From the NCBI GenBank assembly GCA_964229355.1, contig CAXRDE010000019.1:124001-188000 (forward strand): 64,000 nucleotides of DNA, given 5' to 3'. The DNA is from CAXRDE01 sp964229355 (GTDB lineage: Bacteria; Cyanobacteriota; Sericytochromatia; UBA7694). Positions within the stretch are counted from its first letter, which is position 1, and every line of letters starts with the position of its first letter. Of the stretch, positions 8,954 to 16,070 are shown in pieces. The position numbers and the translations under genes are program-made. The notes under the pieces were generated by a model. The model ran no database searches. It was not told the origin of the DNA and was given only the letters and a program-made list of their open reading frames with translations.

Positions 8954-9517
8954 TTATTTTTGCTCGGTCTGATGGATCGCCATAATGCGCTGTTCGATGC
9001 GCTCTAAGGGCTCATAGATATGACCCACTTTGTCAAAAGCACAGGCCGCATCGGGCACATCCCGGCCCCCCGCGGGGTAGAACCAATTGCGATAATACAC
9101 GTTACCGCCTTCCGAGTGACCCCGCGGGTAGTCCGTAAGGCAATAGGCTCCTTTATCAAAAACGAGCTCAAACTGCTCTTCTTCTAAGCCCGTATCCGCT
9201 TCACGGGAAAGTAAAACATCGCCTTCATAGAGCTCTTCGCCATTGCGGTCATAGAAGCCCGAAAACTGCATCACATGTAAATGGCGTACCTGAGCCAGTT
9301 GAAACAGATCCACCTGCTCACCGGGCACGGCATAGTTATAATCTTGAGACAGCACCCATTCATCAATCATTTCTCGGGCCTCAGGATCCCAGGCGCGAAA
9401 TTTAAGGGTGCGCTGTACAATGGTATCGTCCTGGGGGGATACATCCAGTGTATCTTCCACATCAAACACATCGGCCTCATAGGCGTCTTCATCAAAGGGA
9501 TTTTCGTTGTCGTTCAT
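8954..9517 (-). CDS. YopX-family protein
   Basis: 187 residues. The pattern matches the YopX family, which is mostly found in phages and prophages: LKFRAWDPEAREMID near residue 40, then VMQFSGFYDRNGEELYEGDVL, then FELVFDKGAYCL, and a C-terminal GHIYEPLE. The N-terminus is acidic (about 30 residues rich in Asp and Glu), and a WFYPAGGRDVP insert near 145 is unusual. No phage genes are nearby, and its composition looks like its neighbours. It ends the minus-strand run that contains the M19 dipeptidase, 17 bases downstream of that gene. Molecular function is unknown. Confidence 0.72.
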   Translation of the reverse strand: MNDNENPFDEDAYEADVFDVEDTLDVSPQDDTIVQRTLKFRAWDPEAREMIDEWVLSQDYNYAVPGEQVDLFQLAQVRHLHVMQFSGFYDRNGEELYEGDVLLSREADTGLEEEQFELVFDKGAYCLTDYPRGHSEGGNVYYRNWFYPAGGRDVPDAACAFDKVGHIYEPLERIEQRIMAIHQTEQK

Positions 9518-9534
9518 GGTGTTATCCTTTTTTC

Positions 9535-10488
9535 TTAATGCAGCACCTGACGGTAAACGCGCAACACGTTTCCGTGGGCCATTTTTTGACGGTCTTCTGC
9601 CGAATAGCCTAACGCCTCCAGGCGCTCTAGAAGGCGTGGGAAACAGCTCACGTCTTCCAGGCCACGGGGCGTGGATTCAATGCCGTCGTAATCAGAGCCA
9701 AAGGCCACGTAATCAGGCCCAATGCGCTCACAAATATAATCAATATGTCTCACCAGATCATCTAAGGTGGCCTGGGTGGGATCTTCGGTAATAAAAGAAG
9801 GCGCAAAACACATGCCTACAAACCCGTTATTGTCGCGAATAGCATCCAGTTGGGCGTCACTCATATTGCGACGGTGACCGCACAGGGCTTTGGCATTGGC
9901 ATGGGAGACAATGACTGGGTCCTGCGATAGCTCCATGGCCTCCCAAAAGCCCGCTTCGTTGATGTGAGCCAAGTCCACCACCATCCCCAGCGTATTCATG
10001 CGTTGCACCACCTGACGACCAAAGTCTGTCAGGCCATAATTGGATTGTACCCCAAGACCATCGGCCAGTTCGTTGCGGTGGTTCCAGGTTAGACCAATGG
10101 CGCGCAAGCCCTGCCGATAAAACACCTCGAGCATTTTTAAATCGCCACACAAAGGCGAGGCACCTTCCATGGAAAAAATACCGTAAAGGGTTTTGGCCCC
10201 TGCCTCAAAGCCCTCCAGATCAGAAGCCTTCTCCACCAACACCAGATCCTCACGCTGGGCCACGTCCTGACGGTAAATCTGCATCATTTGTAAAGAGCGC
10301 ACCGCGCCATAATGGCCAGCTTCATAGGGCATGGTAAAAATCGAGAAGACCTGCAAGCGCAAATCTGCAGCCTGCATCCGGGGTAGATCTGAATGATGCT
10401 TCGGCTGGGGCAAACACAAACTCATCTGCTCGTCTTCGCACACCAACAAACGGGATAAGGTATCTGCATGGCAATCGGCAATATACAT
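9535..10488 (-). CDS. M19 (renal-dipeptidase family) membrane dipeptidase
   Basis: A zinc amidohydrolase-fold dipeptidase, 317 residues, normal length. Metal-binding motifs are present: His-x-Asp in DCHADTL at the start, Glu in FSMEGASPL near 127, His in VVDLAHINE and IVSHANAKALCGHRRN, and Asp in FGSDYDGI near 268. The family cleaves dipeptides including those with D-residues. No signal peptide is seen, so despite the family name it is probably cytosolic here. It sits 11 bases downstream of the small lipoprotein gene. Confidence 0.9.
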   Translation of the reverse strand: MYIADCHADTLSRLLVCEDEQMSLCLPQPKHHSDLPRMQAADLRLQVFSIFTMPYEAGHYGAVRSLQMMQIYRQDVAQREDLVLVEKASDLEGFEAGAKTLYGIFSMEGASPLCGDLKMLEVFYRQGLRAIGLTWNHRNELADGLGVQSNYGLTDFGRQVVQRMNTLGMVVDLAHINEAGFWEAMELSQDPVIVSHANAKALCGHRRNMSDAQLDAIRDNNGFVGMCFAPSFITEDPTQATLDDLVRHIDYICERIGPDYVAFGSDYDGIESTPRGLEDVSCFPRLLERLEALGYSAEDRQKMAHGNVLRVYRQVLH

Positions 10489-10499
10489 AAGTTTTCCTT

Positions 10500-11090
10500 C
10501 TATTTTACGCTTTGAATTTTTCGGGTTACGTCATCCACCAGTCGCTCAAAGGCATACTGCTGCACCCGGTCAAAAGGTGTGCGGCGGGTCAAACGCTGGC
10601 GGGCACGGGCGTACATTTTTTTGGCGGCGGCATTTTTGCCATTGGCCAATAAATACTCCGTTTCCCGCAGGTCAATAATACCCATGACCGGTGTGGCCTC
10701 TACAAAATTCGGAAAATTCAGCTGACGCACCTCTTGATGGCGCTGCCAAATAATGCGGGCTCCCTCAAAATCTTCAGCCTGTAAGCGCTGCTCAGCACTT
10801 TCCAGGTAGATCTGAATATACCAACGAATCACCGCACGCTTGGCCTCGGGTTTAAGATCCGTCAAAATACGGTCGGCAGCATTCAAGTCAAATTGACGAC
10901 TGGCGGCCATGGCCTGCAAGAGCTGGCTCAATTCCCGAGGTGTCAACGCATGATCCTGATTGACAATCTCTAAAAAGAGAGTGATGGCTTCAGACAGGCG
11001 ACCACGCCCCACTTCACGACTGACATCGCGGGGTGTGGGAGCACAGGCCGTCATTAAAAAAAGCGCAAAGAGACAGAGTATTTTTTTCAT
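10500..11090 (-). CDS. Small lipoprotein of unknown function
   Basis: 196 residues from the ATG at 11090 (MKKILCLFALFLMTAC); an in-frame ATG four codons earlier is possible, and neither has a clear ribosome site. The signal sequence ends in lipobox MTAC. The rest is helical with TPR-like spacing (GRGRLSEAITLFLE, LQAEDFEGARIIWQ, LLANGKNAAAKKMY), but repeats are not certain. It lies just after a strong terminator and 11 bases upstream of the dipeptidase. Confidence 0.75.
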   Translation of the reverse strand: MKKILCLFALFLMTACAPTPRDVSREVGRGRLSEAITLFLEIVNQDHALTPRELSQLLQAMAASRQFDLNAADRILTDLKPEAKRAVIRWYIQIYLESAEQRLQAEDFEGARIIWQRHQEVRQLNFPNFVEATPVMGIIDLRETEYLLANGKNAAAKKMYARARQRLTRRTPFDRVQQYAFERLVDDVTRKIQSVK

Positions 11091-11108
11091 GGGTGTATAC
11101 ATAATAAA

Positions 11109-11136
11109 CCAACCCCCCTCTTGCGAGGGGGGTTGG
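11109..11136 (-). terminator. Rho-independent terminator after the second S8 protease gene
   Basis: A perfect 12-bp inverted repeat, CCAACCCCCCTC and its complement around a TTGC loop. On the minus strand it lies 30 bases after the protease stop and is followed by TTTATTAT, a moderate U tract. It separates the protease transcript from the lipoprotein gene. Confidence 0.85.
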
Positions 11137-11166
11137 CTTAAAAATTGCTTATACTATGGGTCGAAC

Positions 11167-12543
11167 TTAACGACGGAAAGCGCGTTGAGCAGCAACACCG
11201 GCAGGAGAAGCGTTCAATGCTGCTTCAGCATTGACGATACCTGCACCGAAGTAGTCATCGCGACCTGCAGCACCTGCATCTTTAGCAGTTGACTGGAGGA
11301 TGCTCTTCACTTGATCAGCACCGATACCAGGGTTTTGGCTCATAACCAGAGCGGCTACCGCAGAAACGATAGGTGTGGCCATAGAGGTTCCGCTGATAGC
11401 ACCATAGTCTTTACCAGGCATGCCAGAAGCATTACGTGGGAAGGTTGCCATGATGTTTACACCAGGAGCAGAAATTGCCAGGTGAGGACCATACTGAGAG
11501 AAACGTGCAATTTTGTTGCTGATGTCGGTTGCACCAACAGCGAATACACCCTCAATACCAGCTGGGTAAGAAACGCGGTTGTTACCATCGTTACCAGAAG
11601 CAGCTACTAACAGAGCACCTTTGCTCATGGCATGTTTTACAGCTTCAGTAATTACTGCAGAGTTAGAAGGACCACCCAGGCTCATGCTGATAATTTGAGC
11701 ACCAGCGTCGGCAGAAGCAACAATACCCGCAGCTACAGAAGCATAAGAACCACTACCAGAGTCACTCAGTACTTTGGCAGACATCAGGCGAACGTCAGGA
11801 GCTACACCAGCAACACCAATTTGGTTGTCGGTTACAGCACCTACAGTACCCGCTACGTGAGTACCGTGGCCTTGCTTATCAGCACAACCGTCATCACCGT
11901 AAGCCGTAAAGGTTTTGGAAGTATCCATATTTGCAGCCAAATCAGGGTGACCACAGTCAACACCGGTGTCTACGATAGCGACAAGAACGCTTTTGCTACC
12001 TTTTTGCTTGGCCCAGGCAGGTACGCTACCGATGGTAGCGTGGTGCCATTGCTTAGAAAACAAGGCATCGTTTGGAGCGGCAGGCAGACGGGGGACGTCA
12101 GCAGCAGGCTCATTAACCACAGGGTCATTTAAACGCACGATGTAGTTAGGTTCTACAGCCAATACATTGGGGTTGCTTTGCAGTTGCGCCATAACTTGAG
12201 CGTCAGACTGAGCGCTTACCGCACCGTTTGCTTTTACAGTTACGATGGTAGGAGCGATATTTTTAGTGGTGAAGTTACCACCCAGAGCGGATAAAGACTG
12301 GGCACCTACACCGGGACGCATAACCACGTTATATTCACCAGGAACAGCGGCTAAACCAGCGCGAGCGGCCTGGTCTACTTTTTGCATTTCAGGGCTGGTG
12401 GCACTTTGACGACCAAATTGGTTGCCTTGAATACCAGGATTCATACCGGGGTTAACGGGGGCTTGCTGACGGCAAGAAGCCATGGTAGCAGCCAGGGAAG
12501 AGAGAGCGATAGCAGATACCGCGCGACGTACGTTCTTATTCAT
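11167..12543 (-). CDS. Subtilisin-like serine protease, predicted lipoprotein (S8)
   Basis: 458 residues. The signal sequence ends TMASC, a likely lipobox, and a Met/Asn/Gly/Gln-rich linker follows. An I9-like propeptide can be recognised (PGEYNVVMRPGV at about 68-79, LAVEPNYIV near 130). Triad: Asp192 in AIVDTGVD, His226 in KQGHGTHVAG, Ser387 in ISGTSMATP; oxyanion Asn in ASGNDG near 318. AAGGAG lies about 12 bases before the ATG. The gene is monocistronic: strong consensus promoter with an A-rich upstream tract, a 5' hairpin and a strong terminator. This suggests it is abundant. A role in extracellular protein degradation or envelope processing is an inference. Confidence 0.93.
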   Translation of the reverse strand: MNKNVRRAVSAIALSSLAATMASCRQQAPVNPGMNPGIQGNQFGRQSATSPEMQKVDQAARAGLAAVPGEYNVVMRPGVGAQSLSALGGNFTTKNIAPTIVTVKANGAVSAQSDAQVMAQLQSNPNVLAVEPNYIVRLNDPVVNEPAADVPRLPAAPNDALFSKQWHHATIGSVPAWAKQKGSKSVLVAIVDTGVDCGHPDLAANMDTSKTFTAYGDDGCADKQGHGTHVAGTVGAVTDNQIGVAGVAPDVRLMSAKVLSDSGSGSYASVAAGIVASADAGAQIISMSLGGPSNSAVITEAVKHAMSKGALLVAASGNDGNNRVSYPAGIEGVFAVGATDISNKIARFSQYGPHLAISAPGVNIMATFPRNASGMPGKDYGAISGTSMATPIVSAVAALVMSQNPGIGADQVKSILQSTAKDAGAAGRDDYFGAGIVNAEAALNASPAGVAAQRAFRR

Positions 12544-12584
12544 AGATAAGCGAATCTCCTTGGGAGTGTTTTAATTTCAACTGT

Positions 12585-12600
12585 GAGGCGTAGTCGCCTC
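12585..12600 (-). other. 5' UTR hairpin of the S8 protease transcript
   Basis: GAGGCG and CGCCTC flank a four-base loop. It lies between the predicted promoter and the ribosome site, close to the predicted transcript 5' end. It may protect the mRNA end, but no function is shown. Confidence 0.5.
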
Positions 12601-12623
12601 GATATACTTAACCGTTAATTAAG

Positions 12624-12652
12624 ATTATAATAAATAGGAGATAATAAGTCAA
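12624..12652 (-). promoter_or_regulatory. Strong sigma-70 promoter for the S8 protease gene
   Basis: On the minus strand: TTGACT, 17 bases, TATAAT. Immediately upstream of the -35 box is a long A-rich tract, as in an UP element. The predicted start is about 70 bases before the ATG. Confidence 0.82.
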
Positions 12653-12770
12653 GGTTTTTTTTTGAAAAAATTAAAACTGTGTTAAGTAAGAACACAATAC
12701 AATAGAGGAATTGCTTTACGGAACAGCTCCGCTATGAAATATACTTCGTTAAAGTATGGTGTGGGGAAAG

Positions 12771-12855
12771 TGCTCAGGGCGGGAATCGAACCCGCACGAA
12801 GTATAAGTTCGGGGGATTTTAAGTCCCCTGCGTCTACCAATTCCGCCACCTGAGC
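12771..12855 (-). tRNA. tRNA-Leu (anticodon TAA)
   Basis: 85-nt class II tRNA on the minus strand. The 7-bp acceptor stem (GCTCAGG/CCTGAGC), a long variable arm, the TTCGATTC T-loop and the anticodon loop CTTAAAA are all visible; the discriminator base is A, as expected for Leu. CCA is not encoded. It probably shares a transcript with tRNA-Asp. Confidence 0.96.
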
Positions 12856-12915
12856 TTCAGGTAGATGTAACAGAGAGGTATCTACTGTTGTGGGAATGTT
12901 CTAAGAGGGGACTAG

Positions 12916-12989
12916 CGGACCGGACGGGACTCGAACCCGCAACTTCCTGCGTGACAGGCAGGTGCTCTAACCAATTGAACTACCGGTCC
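12916..12989 (-). tRNA. tRNA-Asp (anticodon GTC)
   Basis: 74-nt tRNA on the minus strand with acceptor stem GGACCGG/CCGGTCC, anticodon loop CTGTCAC, T-loop GTTCGAGTC and discriminator G, typical of tRNA-Asp. CCA is not encoded. About 60 bases separate it from the downstream tRNA-Leu. Confidence 0.96.
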
Positions 12990-13005
12990 TCTCAAGAACA
13001 ATTTC

Positions 13006-13034
13006 AGTATACAAAGCCCTGAACTTTGCGGCAA
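13006..13034 (-). promoter_or_regulatory. Promoter for the tRNA-Asp / tRNA-Leu transcript
   Basis: On the minus strand: TTGCCG, 17 bases, TATACT, ending 16 bases before the tRNA-Asp 5' end. Position and spacing fit a sigma-70 promoter. Confidence 0.7.
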
Positions 13035-13068
13035 GTAAATACAGAACTTTTTTTTATTTTTTTTGGCC

Positions 13069-13659
13069 TTAAAGTTTTGGGGTTGGCGAAGCAGGATTCG
13101 CCTTAAAGCTTTCCATTAAGTAAACACGGTAATTCCAGAGATAACTCAGGCCCGACAAGACCGACATCACTACAGAAATATAGAAAACGGCGATCCCAAT
13201 GTTCACAAAAGCGGAGCGGTCCACACCCCCCACAGGGTCACGAGCCACCAGCAATAGAACAATGGCGGCCATCTGAGAAACCGTCTTGGCTTTACCCAAT
13301 TGATCAGCAGCCATTACCACCTGGCGAGACGCCAGCATACCGCGAAACCCGGTGATTAAAAACTCACGCCCCAAAATCACCACCACACCCCAGACCGGTA
13401 AACGAATCACATTGTCAGCCACAAAGGCAATTAAAGCGGTGGCTACCAGGAGTTTGTCCGCCAGGGGATCTAAGAGCTTTCCCGCGTCAGAAAATTGCTG
13501 AAAGCGCCGGGCATAAAACCCGTCGAACCAATCGGTAAAAGCCGCCACCACAAAAATAACCAATGCTAAAGAATCCCACTGGATACCTGCTGTTACGAAA
13601 TAACAGAAGGGAATCACCAGCAGGATACGTAAAAGCGTTAAAAGATTAGGGACGGTCAA
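13069..13659 (-). CDS. pgsA: CDP-diacylglycerol-glycerol-3-phosphate 3-phosphatidyltransferase
   Basis: Makes phosphatidylglycerol phosphate in the inner membrane. 196 residues with about five membrane helices. The CDP-alcohol phosphatidyltransferase motif is complete: FDGFYARR, then SDAGKLLDPLADKLL, giving the D-G-x2-A-R ... G-x3-D-x3-D pattern. The start is TTG at 13659, overlapping the stop of the upstream propeller lipoprotein by 4 bases (TTGA), so translation is probably coupled. Other phosphatidyltransferases share the motif; the first helix MTVPNLLTLLRI favours PgsA. Confidence 0.9.
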   Translation of the reverse strand: MTVPNLLTLLRILLVIPFCYFVTAGIQWDSLALVIFVVAAFTDWFDGFYARRFQQFSDAGKLLDPLADKLLVATALIAFVADNVIRLPVWGVVVILGREFLITGFRGMLASRQVVMAADQLGKAKTVSQMAAIVLLLVARDPVGGVDRSAFVNIGIAVFYISVVMSVLSGLSYLWNYRVYLMESFKANPASPTPKL

Positions 13660-14909
13660 AAAGGCAAACGGCTCAGTTCAGACGCAGGGGTATCTGTATC
13701 TGGGGTTGAGGCGTCCTCTGATTGAATGCGAGGTGCAGACTGACCCGTCAAGGCGTTAAAGAAAATAATTTTCATACGGCCCAGGGGTGGCGCATTGGCC
13801 GCAGAAGCCGCGGTTCCAATATTACGCACAGGGCGTACCTGTTGACCGGTGGACTCCAGCAGCGAAATATTAAAGCCACCCCCACCGTTGGTCACGTAAA
13901 TGTCTTGATCATTGGAGGTAATGTCAATACCCGTTGGGGAAGTCGCCGGACGGCTCTGGTCCGTATTGATGGGGATATTACCCCCCGCTTGCTGAATTTG
14001 CGTATTGCCTTGCAGTTGAGAGGGCTGGTTGATCACTGAAATCACGTTAGCGGCACTGCCGGTGATGTAAAGACGCGTTCCACTATTATTAATGGCAATA
14101 TTTTCCGGTGAAATCACAGGAAACTGCGCATCTTTTAAAGTCACCTGGGCCACAGGCTGCTGAATATTGCCGCCGTTAAAGACCAACAATTGATCATTAG
14201 AGGAGTCAATCACATAGACCCGGTTACTCCGATCCACAATCACATCACGAAATTCAACGCGAGATTGGGGATCTGGACGGAACACTTCAGACACCGTAAA
14301 GTTATCAGCCTGGGTTTGGTTAAAGGCCAAAAGCGCTCCGTTGGCCTGGTCAATGACAAACAGGCGATTGCCATCTTGACTGACCGCAATTTGACTGGGG
14401 CTTGGACGGTTGGCTGAGGCATTGTTAAAGGGTATACGTACGGAGCGCACCAAATTGGGCAGGCGGCTGGGAATAGAAGTATCGAGAACGGCAATCGATG
14501 CGGTGTCACCAATAGACACATAAGCACGACGGCCATCGTTGTTAAAGGCTACTCCCTGAGGCTTGGTGCCCTGAACGTTGATCTTACCCCGGCCGATAAA
14601 TTCGGTACCGGTCAAGCGTTCAAAAACCGAAATAGAGCCGTCATTGATGTTGCTAACCAAAATGCGGCGACTGTCTGAGGAGACCGCCAGGTCGTCAGGA
14701 CGTGCTCCAGTGGCTAACCTGTCAATAACGCGGTGGTTTAAGAGGTTAAACACGTACAGTTCATTGGTGGTGGGGCTAACGATCAGCGACACGTTATTGG
14801 AATTGGAAGAGCCGGCCACAAGATCGCTACAAGCCGATAAGGTAAAAGCAGAGAGAGACAGGATACCGGCAGCGAAAAGGCGGGAAAGACGGGATTTATG
14901 GTGTTTCAT
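13656..14909 (-). CDS. YVTN/beta-propeller repeat lipoprotein
   Basis: 417 residues from the ATG at 14909 (MKHHKSRL); an ATG four codons upstream is less likely. The signal sequence ends in lipobox LSAC. Behind it lie about six or seven blades typical of YVTN-type propellers: NELYVFNLLNHRVID, DDLAVSSDSRRILVSN, GVAFNNDGRRAYVS, QIAVSQDGNRLFVID, NIAINNSGTRLYITG, GIDITSNDQDIYVTN. No catalytic residues are apparent; it may be a binding or surface protein. It overlaps pgsA by 4 bases. Confidence 0.83.
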   Translation of the reverse strand: MKHHKSRLSRLFAAGILSLSAFTLSACSDLVAGSSNSNNVSLIVSPTTNELYVFNLLNHRVIDRLATGARPDDLAVSSDSRRILVSNINDGSISVFERLTGTEFIGRGKINVQGTKPQGVAFNNDGRRAYVSIGDTASIAVLDTSIPSRLPNLVRSVRIPFNNASANRPSPSQIAVSQDGNRLFVIDQANGALLAFNQTQADNFTVSEVFRPDPQSRVEFRDVIVDRSNRVYVIDSSNDQLLVFNGGNIQQPVAQVTLKDAQFPVISPENIAINNSGTRLYITGSAANVISVINQPSQLQGNTQIQQAGGNIPINTDQSRPATSPTGIDITSNDQDIYVTNGGGGFNISLLESTGQQVRPVRNIGTAASAANAPPLGRMKIIFFNALTGQSAPRIQSEDASTPDTDTPASELSRLPF

Positions 14910-14994
14910 GATAATAACCAACCTGCTTACTGAAAAGTCTTGAAAAAATCTTGATGGCTATTATAGCACAAGCCACCCCTGAGTTCTTATGCAC

Positions 14995-15026
14995 GAAAAA
15001 AGCACCACCGGGTTTTGGTGGTGCTT
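14995..15026 (-). terminator. Rho-independent terminator
   Basis: AGCACCACC and GGTGGTGCT form a 9-bp stem around a 7-base loop. On the minus strand it is followed by a run of six T. It ends the two-gene transcript whose last stop is at 15050. Confidence 0.88.
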
Positions 15027-15049
15027 GAAAGCAGAAAAAAAGAAAAGTC

Positions 15050-15496
15050 CTAATCCAGAAAGGAGAGTGTGGATTCCGCGGAGCCTGTGAGCGCCCCCTC
15101 CATGTGGACAACATCAGCATGAGGGTTCATCGCCGTGAGCACAAAACGTTGTGTTACTTGAGACAAAAGCCCCATCCGCGCTTCTAAAACCTCTGTAATT
15201 TCTACCGCCTGAGCAGCCAGAGCCACCGCCACACGGTAGGCATCATGGTCCCGCGACAGAAGATAGGCTAAGCCCTCAGCAGCAGCGCCTATCAACCCCT
15301 GAAAAGCCACCTCTAAGCCGGGACAAATCAATTCGTCCCAAAGGGGCTTGTCTTCGGCGGGGACTTGAGCACGAGACACACCGTTGCGCTTACGCTCAGC
15401 CAATTGTTTGTGCTCTGTTAAGATCCGTTGCGCATCTGAAAGAGCAAGCTCTTGCTTTCGAAACGCGTCTAGCGTTTCAACAATACTCTTTCGCAA
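15050..15496 (-). CDS. Uncharacterised cytosolic protein
   Basis: 148 residues, start MRKSIVETLDAFRKQ, three bases from the upstream gene's stop, so the pair is an operon. It is helical, without signal sequence or membrane segment: ALSDAQRILTEHKQLAER, then EVAFQGLIGAAAEGLAYLL and VAVALAAQAVEITEVLEARM. I recognise no family. It may act together with the glycine-zipper protein upstream. Confidence 0.75.
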   Translation of the reverse strand: MRKSIVETLDAFRKQELALSDAQRILTEHKQLAERKRNGVSRAQVPAEDKPLWDELICPGLEVAFQGLIGAAAEGLAYLLSRDHDAYRVAVALAAQAVEITEVLEARMGLLSQVTQRFVLTAMNPHADVVHMEGALTGSAESTLSFLD

Positions 15497-15498
15497 GG

Positions 15499-15972
15499 TT
15501 ATTCTCCATCAGTTAGCTTAGCAAACTTATCCTTAATAAAATCCGTCATGTTTTGAATCGCTTCTTTGGCCTCACCCGTAGCGACCTTACTGCCTACAAT
15601 CATGCCCAGAGGAATACCTATAGGGCCCAGAGCCACAGCACCCACCACGGCGCCTGCGCCCATGCCAGTGGCTTGATCGGCAATCGCTTTGGACTGTTCA
15701 CTGGCATCAACCGCTTCTTTGCCACCCATAATAGCAGCGCCAGCGGCGGCACCGAGTAAAGTTCCGGCACCTGGCAAAACCAGAGAACCAATCAAGGCCC
15801 CCCCAATACTTCCCTTAAAGGCTTCTTTGGCAATTTCTCCGCCACGCTCGCCAAAAGCAGCATTTTTTAACTGGGCTGCCTGTTCTTTTAACTGAGATAA
15901 AATACCTTTAGATTCTGTCTTCGTGGTGGCGTTGACTGCCTGCACTTGTCCATTGGCTTGAATAGAGGCCAT
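15499..15972 (-). CDS. Glycine-zipper protein
   Basis: 157 residues from the ATG at 15972 (MASIQANGQ), which has AAGGAGC 5-6 bases upstream; an earlier in-frame ATG lacks this. There is no signal peptide. After a helical N-terminal part come two glycine-zipper segments: GSIGGALIGSLVLPGAGTLL and AGAAIMGG (about 72-102), then MGAGAVVGAVALGPIGIPLG (about 118-137), likely membrane-inserting hairpins, and an acidic amphipathic tail. Such proteins occur in membrane-associated or toxin-like roles; none can be assigned here. Confidence 0.78.
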   Translation of the reverse strand: MASIQANGQVQAVNATTKTESKGILSQLKEQAAQLKNAAFGERGGEIAKEAFKGSIGGALIGSLVLPGAGTLLGAAAGAAIMGGKEAVDASEQSKAIADQATGMGAGAVVGAVALGPIGIPLGMIVGSKVATGEAKEAIQNMTDFIKDKFAKLTDGE

Positions 15973-16002
15973 ACGTTGCTCCTTAGATTTTAGACTTGCT
16001 AT

Positions 16003-16008
16003 ATTATA
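16003..16008 (-). promoter_or_regulatory. Possible -10 box for the glycine-zipper operon
   Basis: TATAAT on the minus strand, 31 bases upstream of the ATG at 15972, inside a palindromic AT-rich stretch. No convincing -35 box. Confidence 0.35.
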
Positions 16009-16070
16009 TAGAATAGCCAAGCAAAACTTGTGTTACGAGCTGTGGCGATTGTGCGAAGCGCCAGACTGGA

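Noticed and set aside
12721..12770. Hairpin-like sequence near the tRNAs as a small RNA
   Set aside because: Some short complementarity exists with the tRNA-Leu variable arm (a near repeat of TATACTTCG), but no promoter or terminator frames it; it may be a tRNA 3' remnant or chance.
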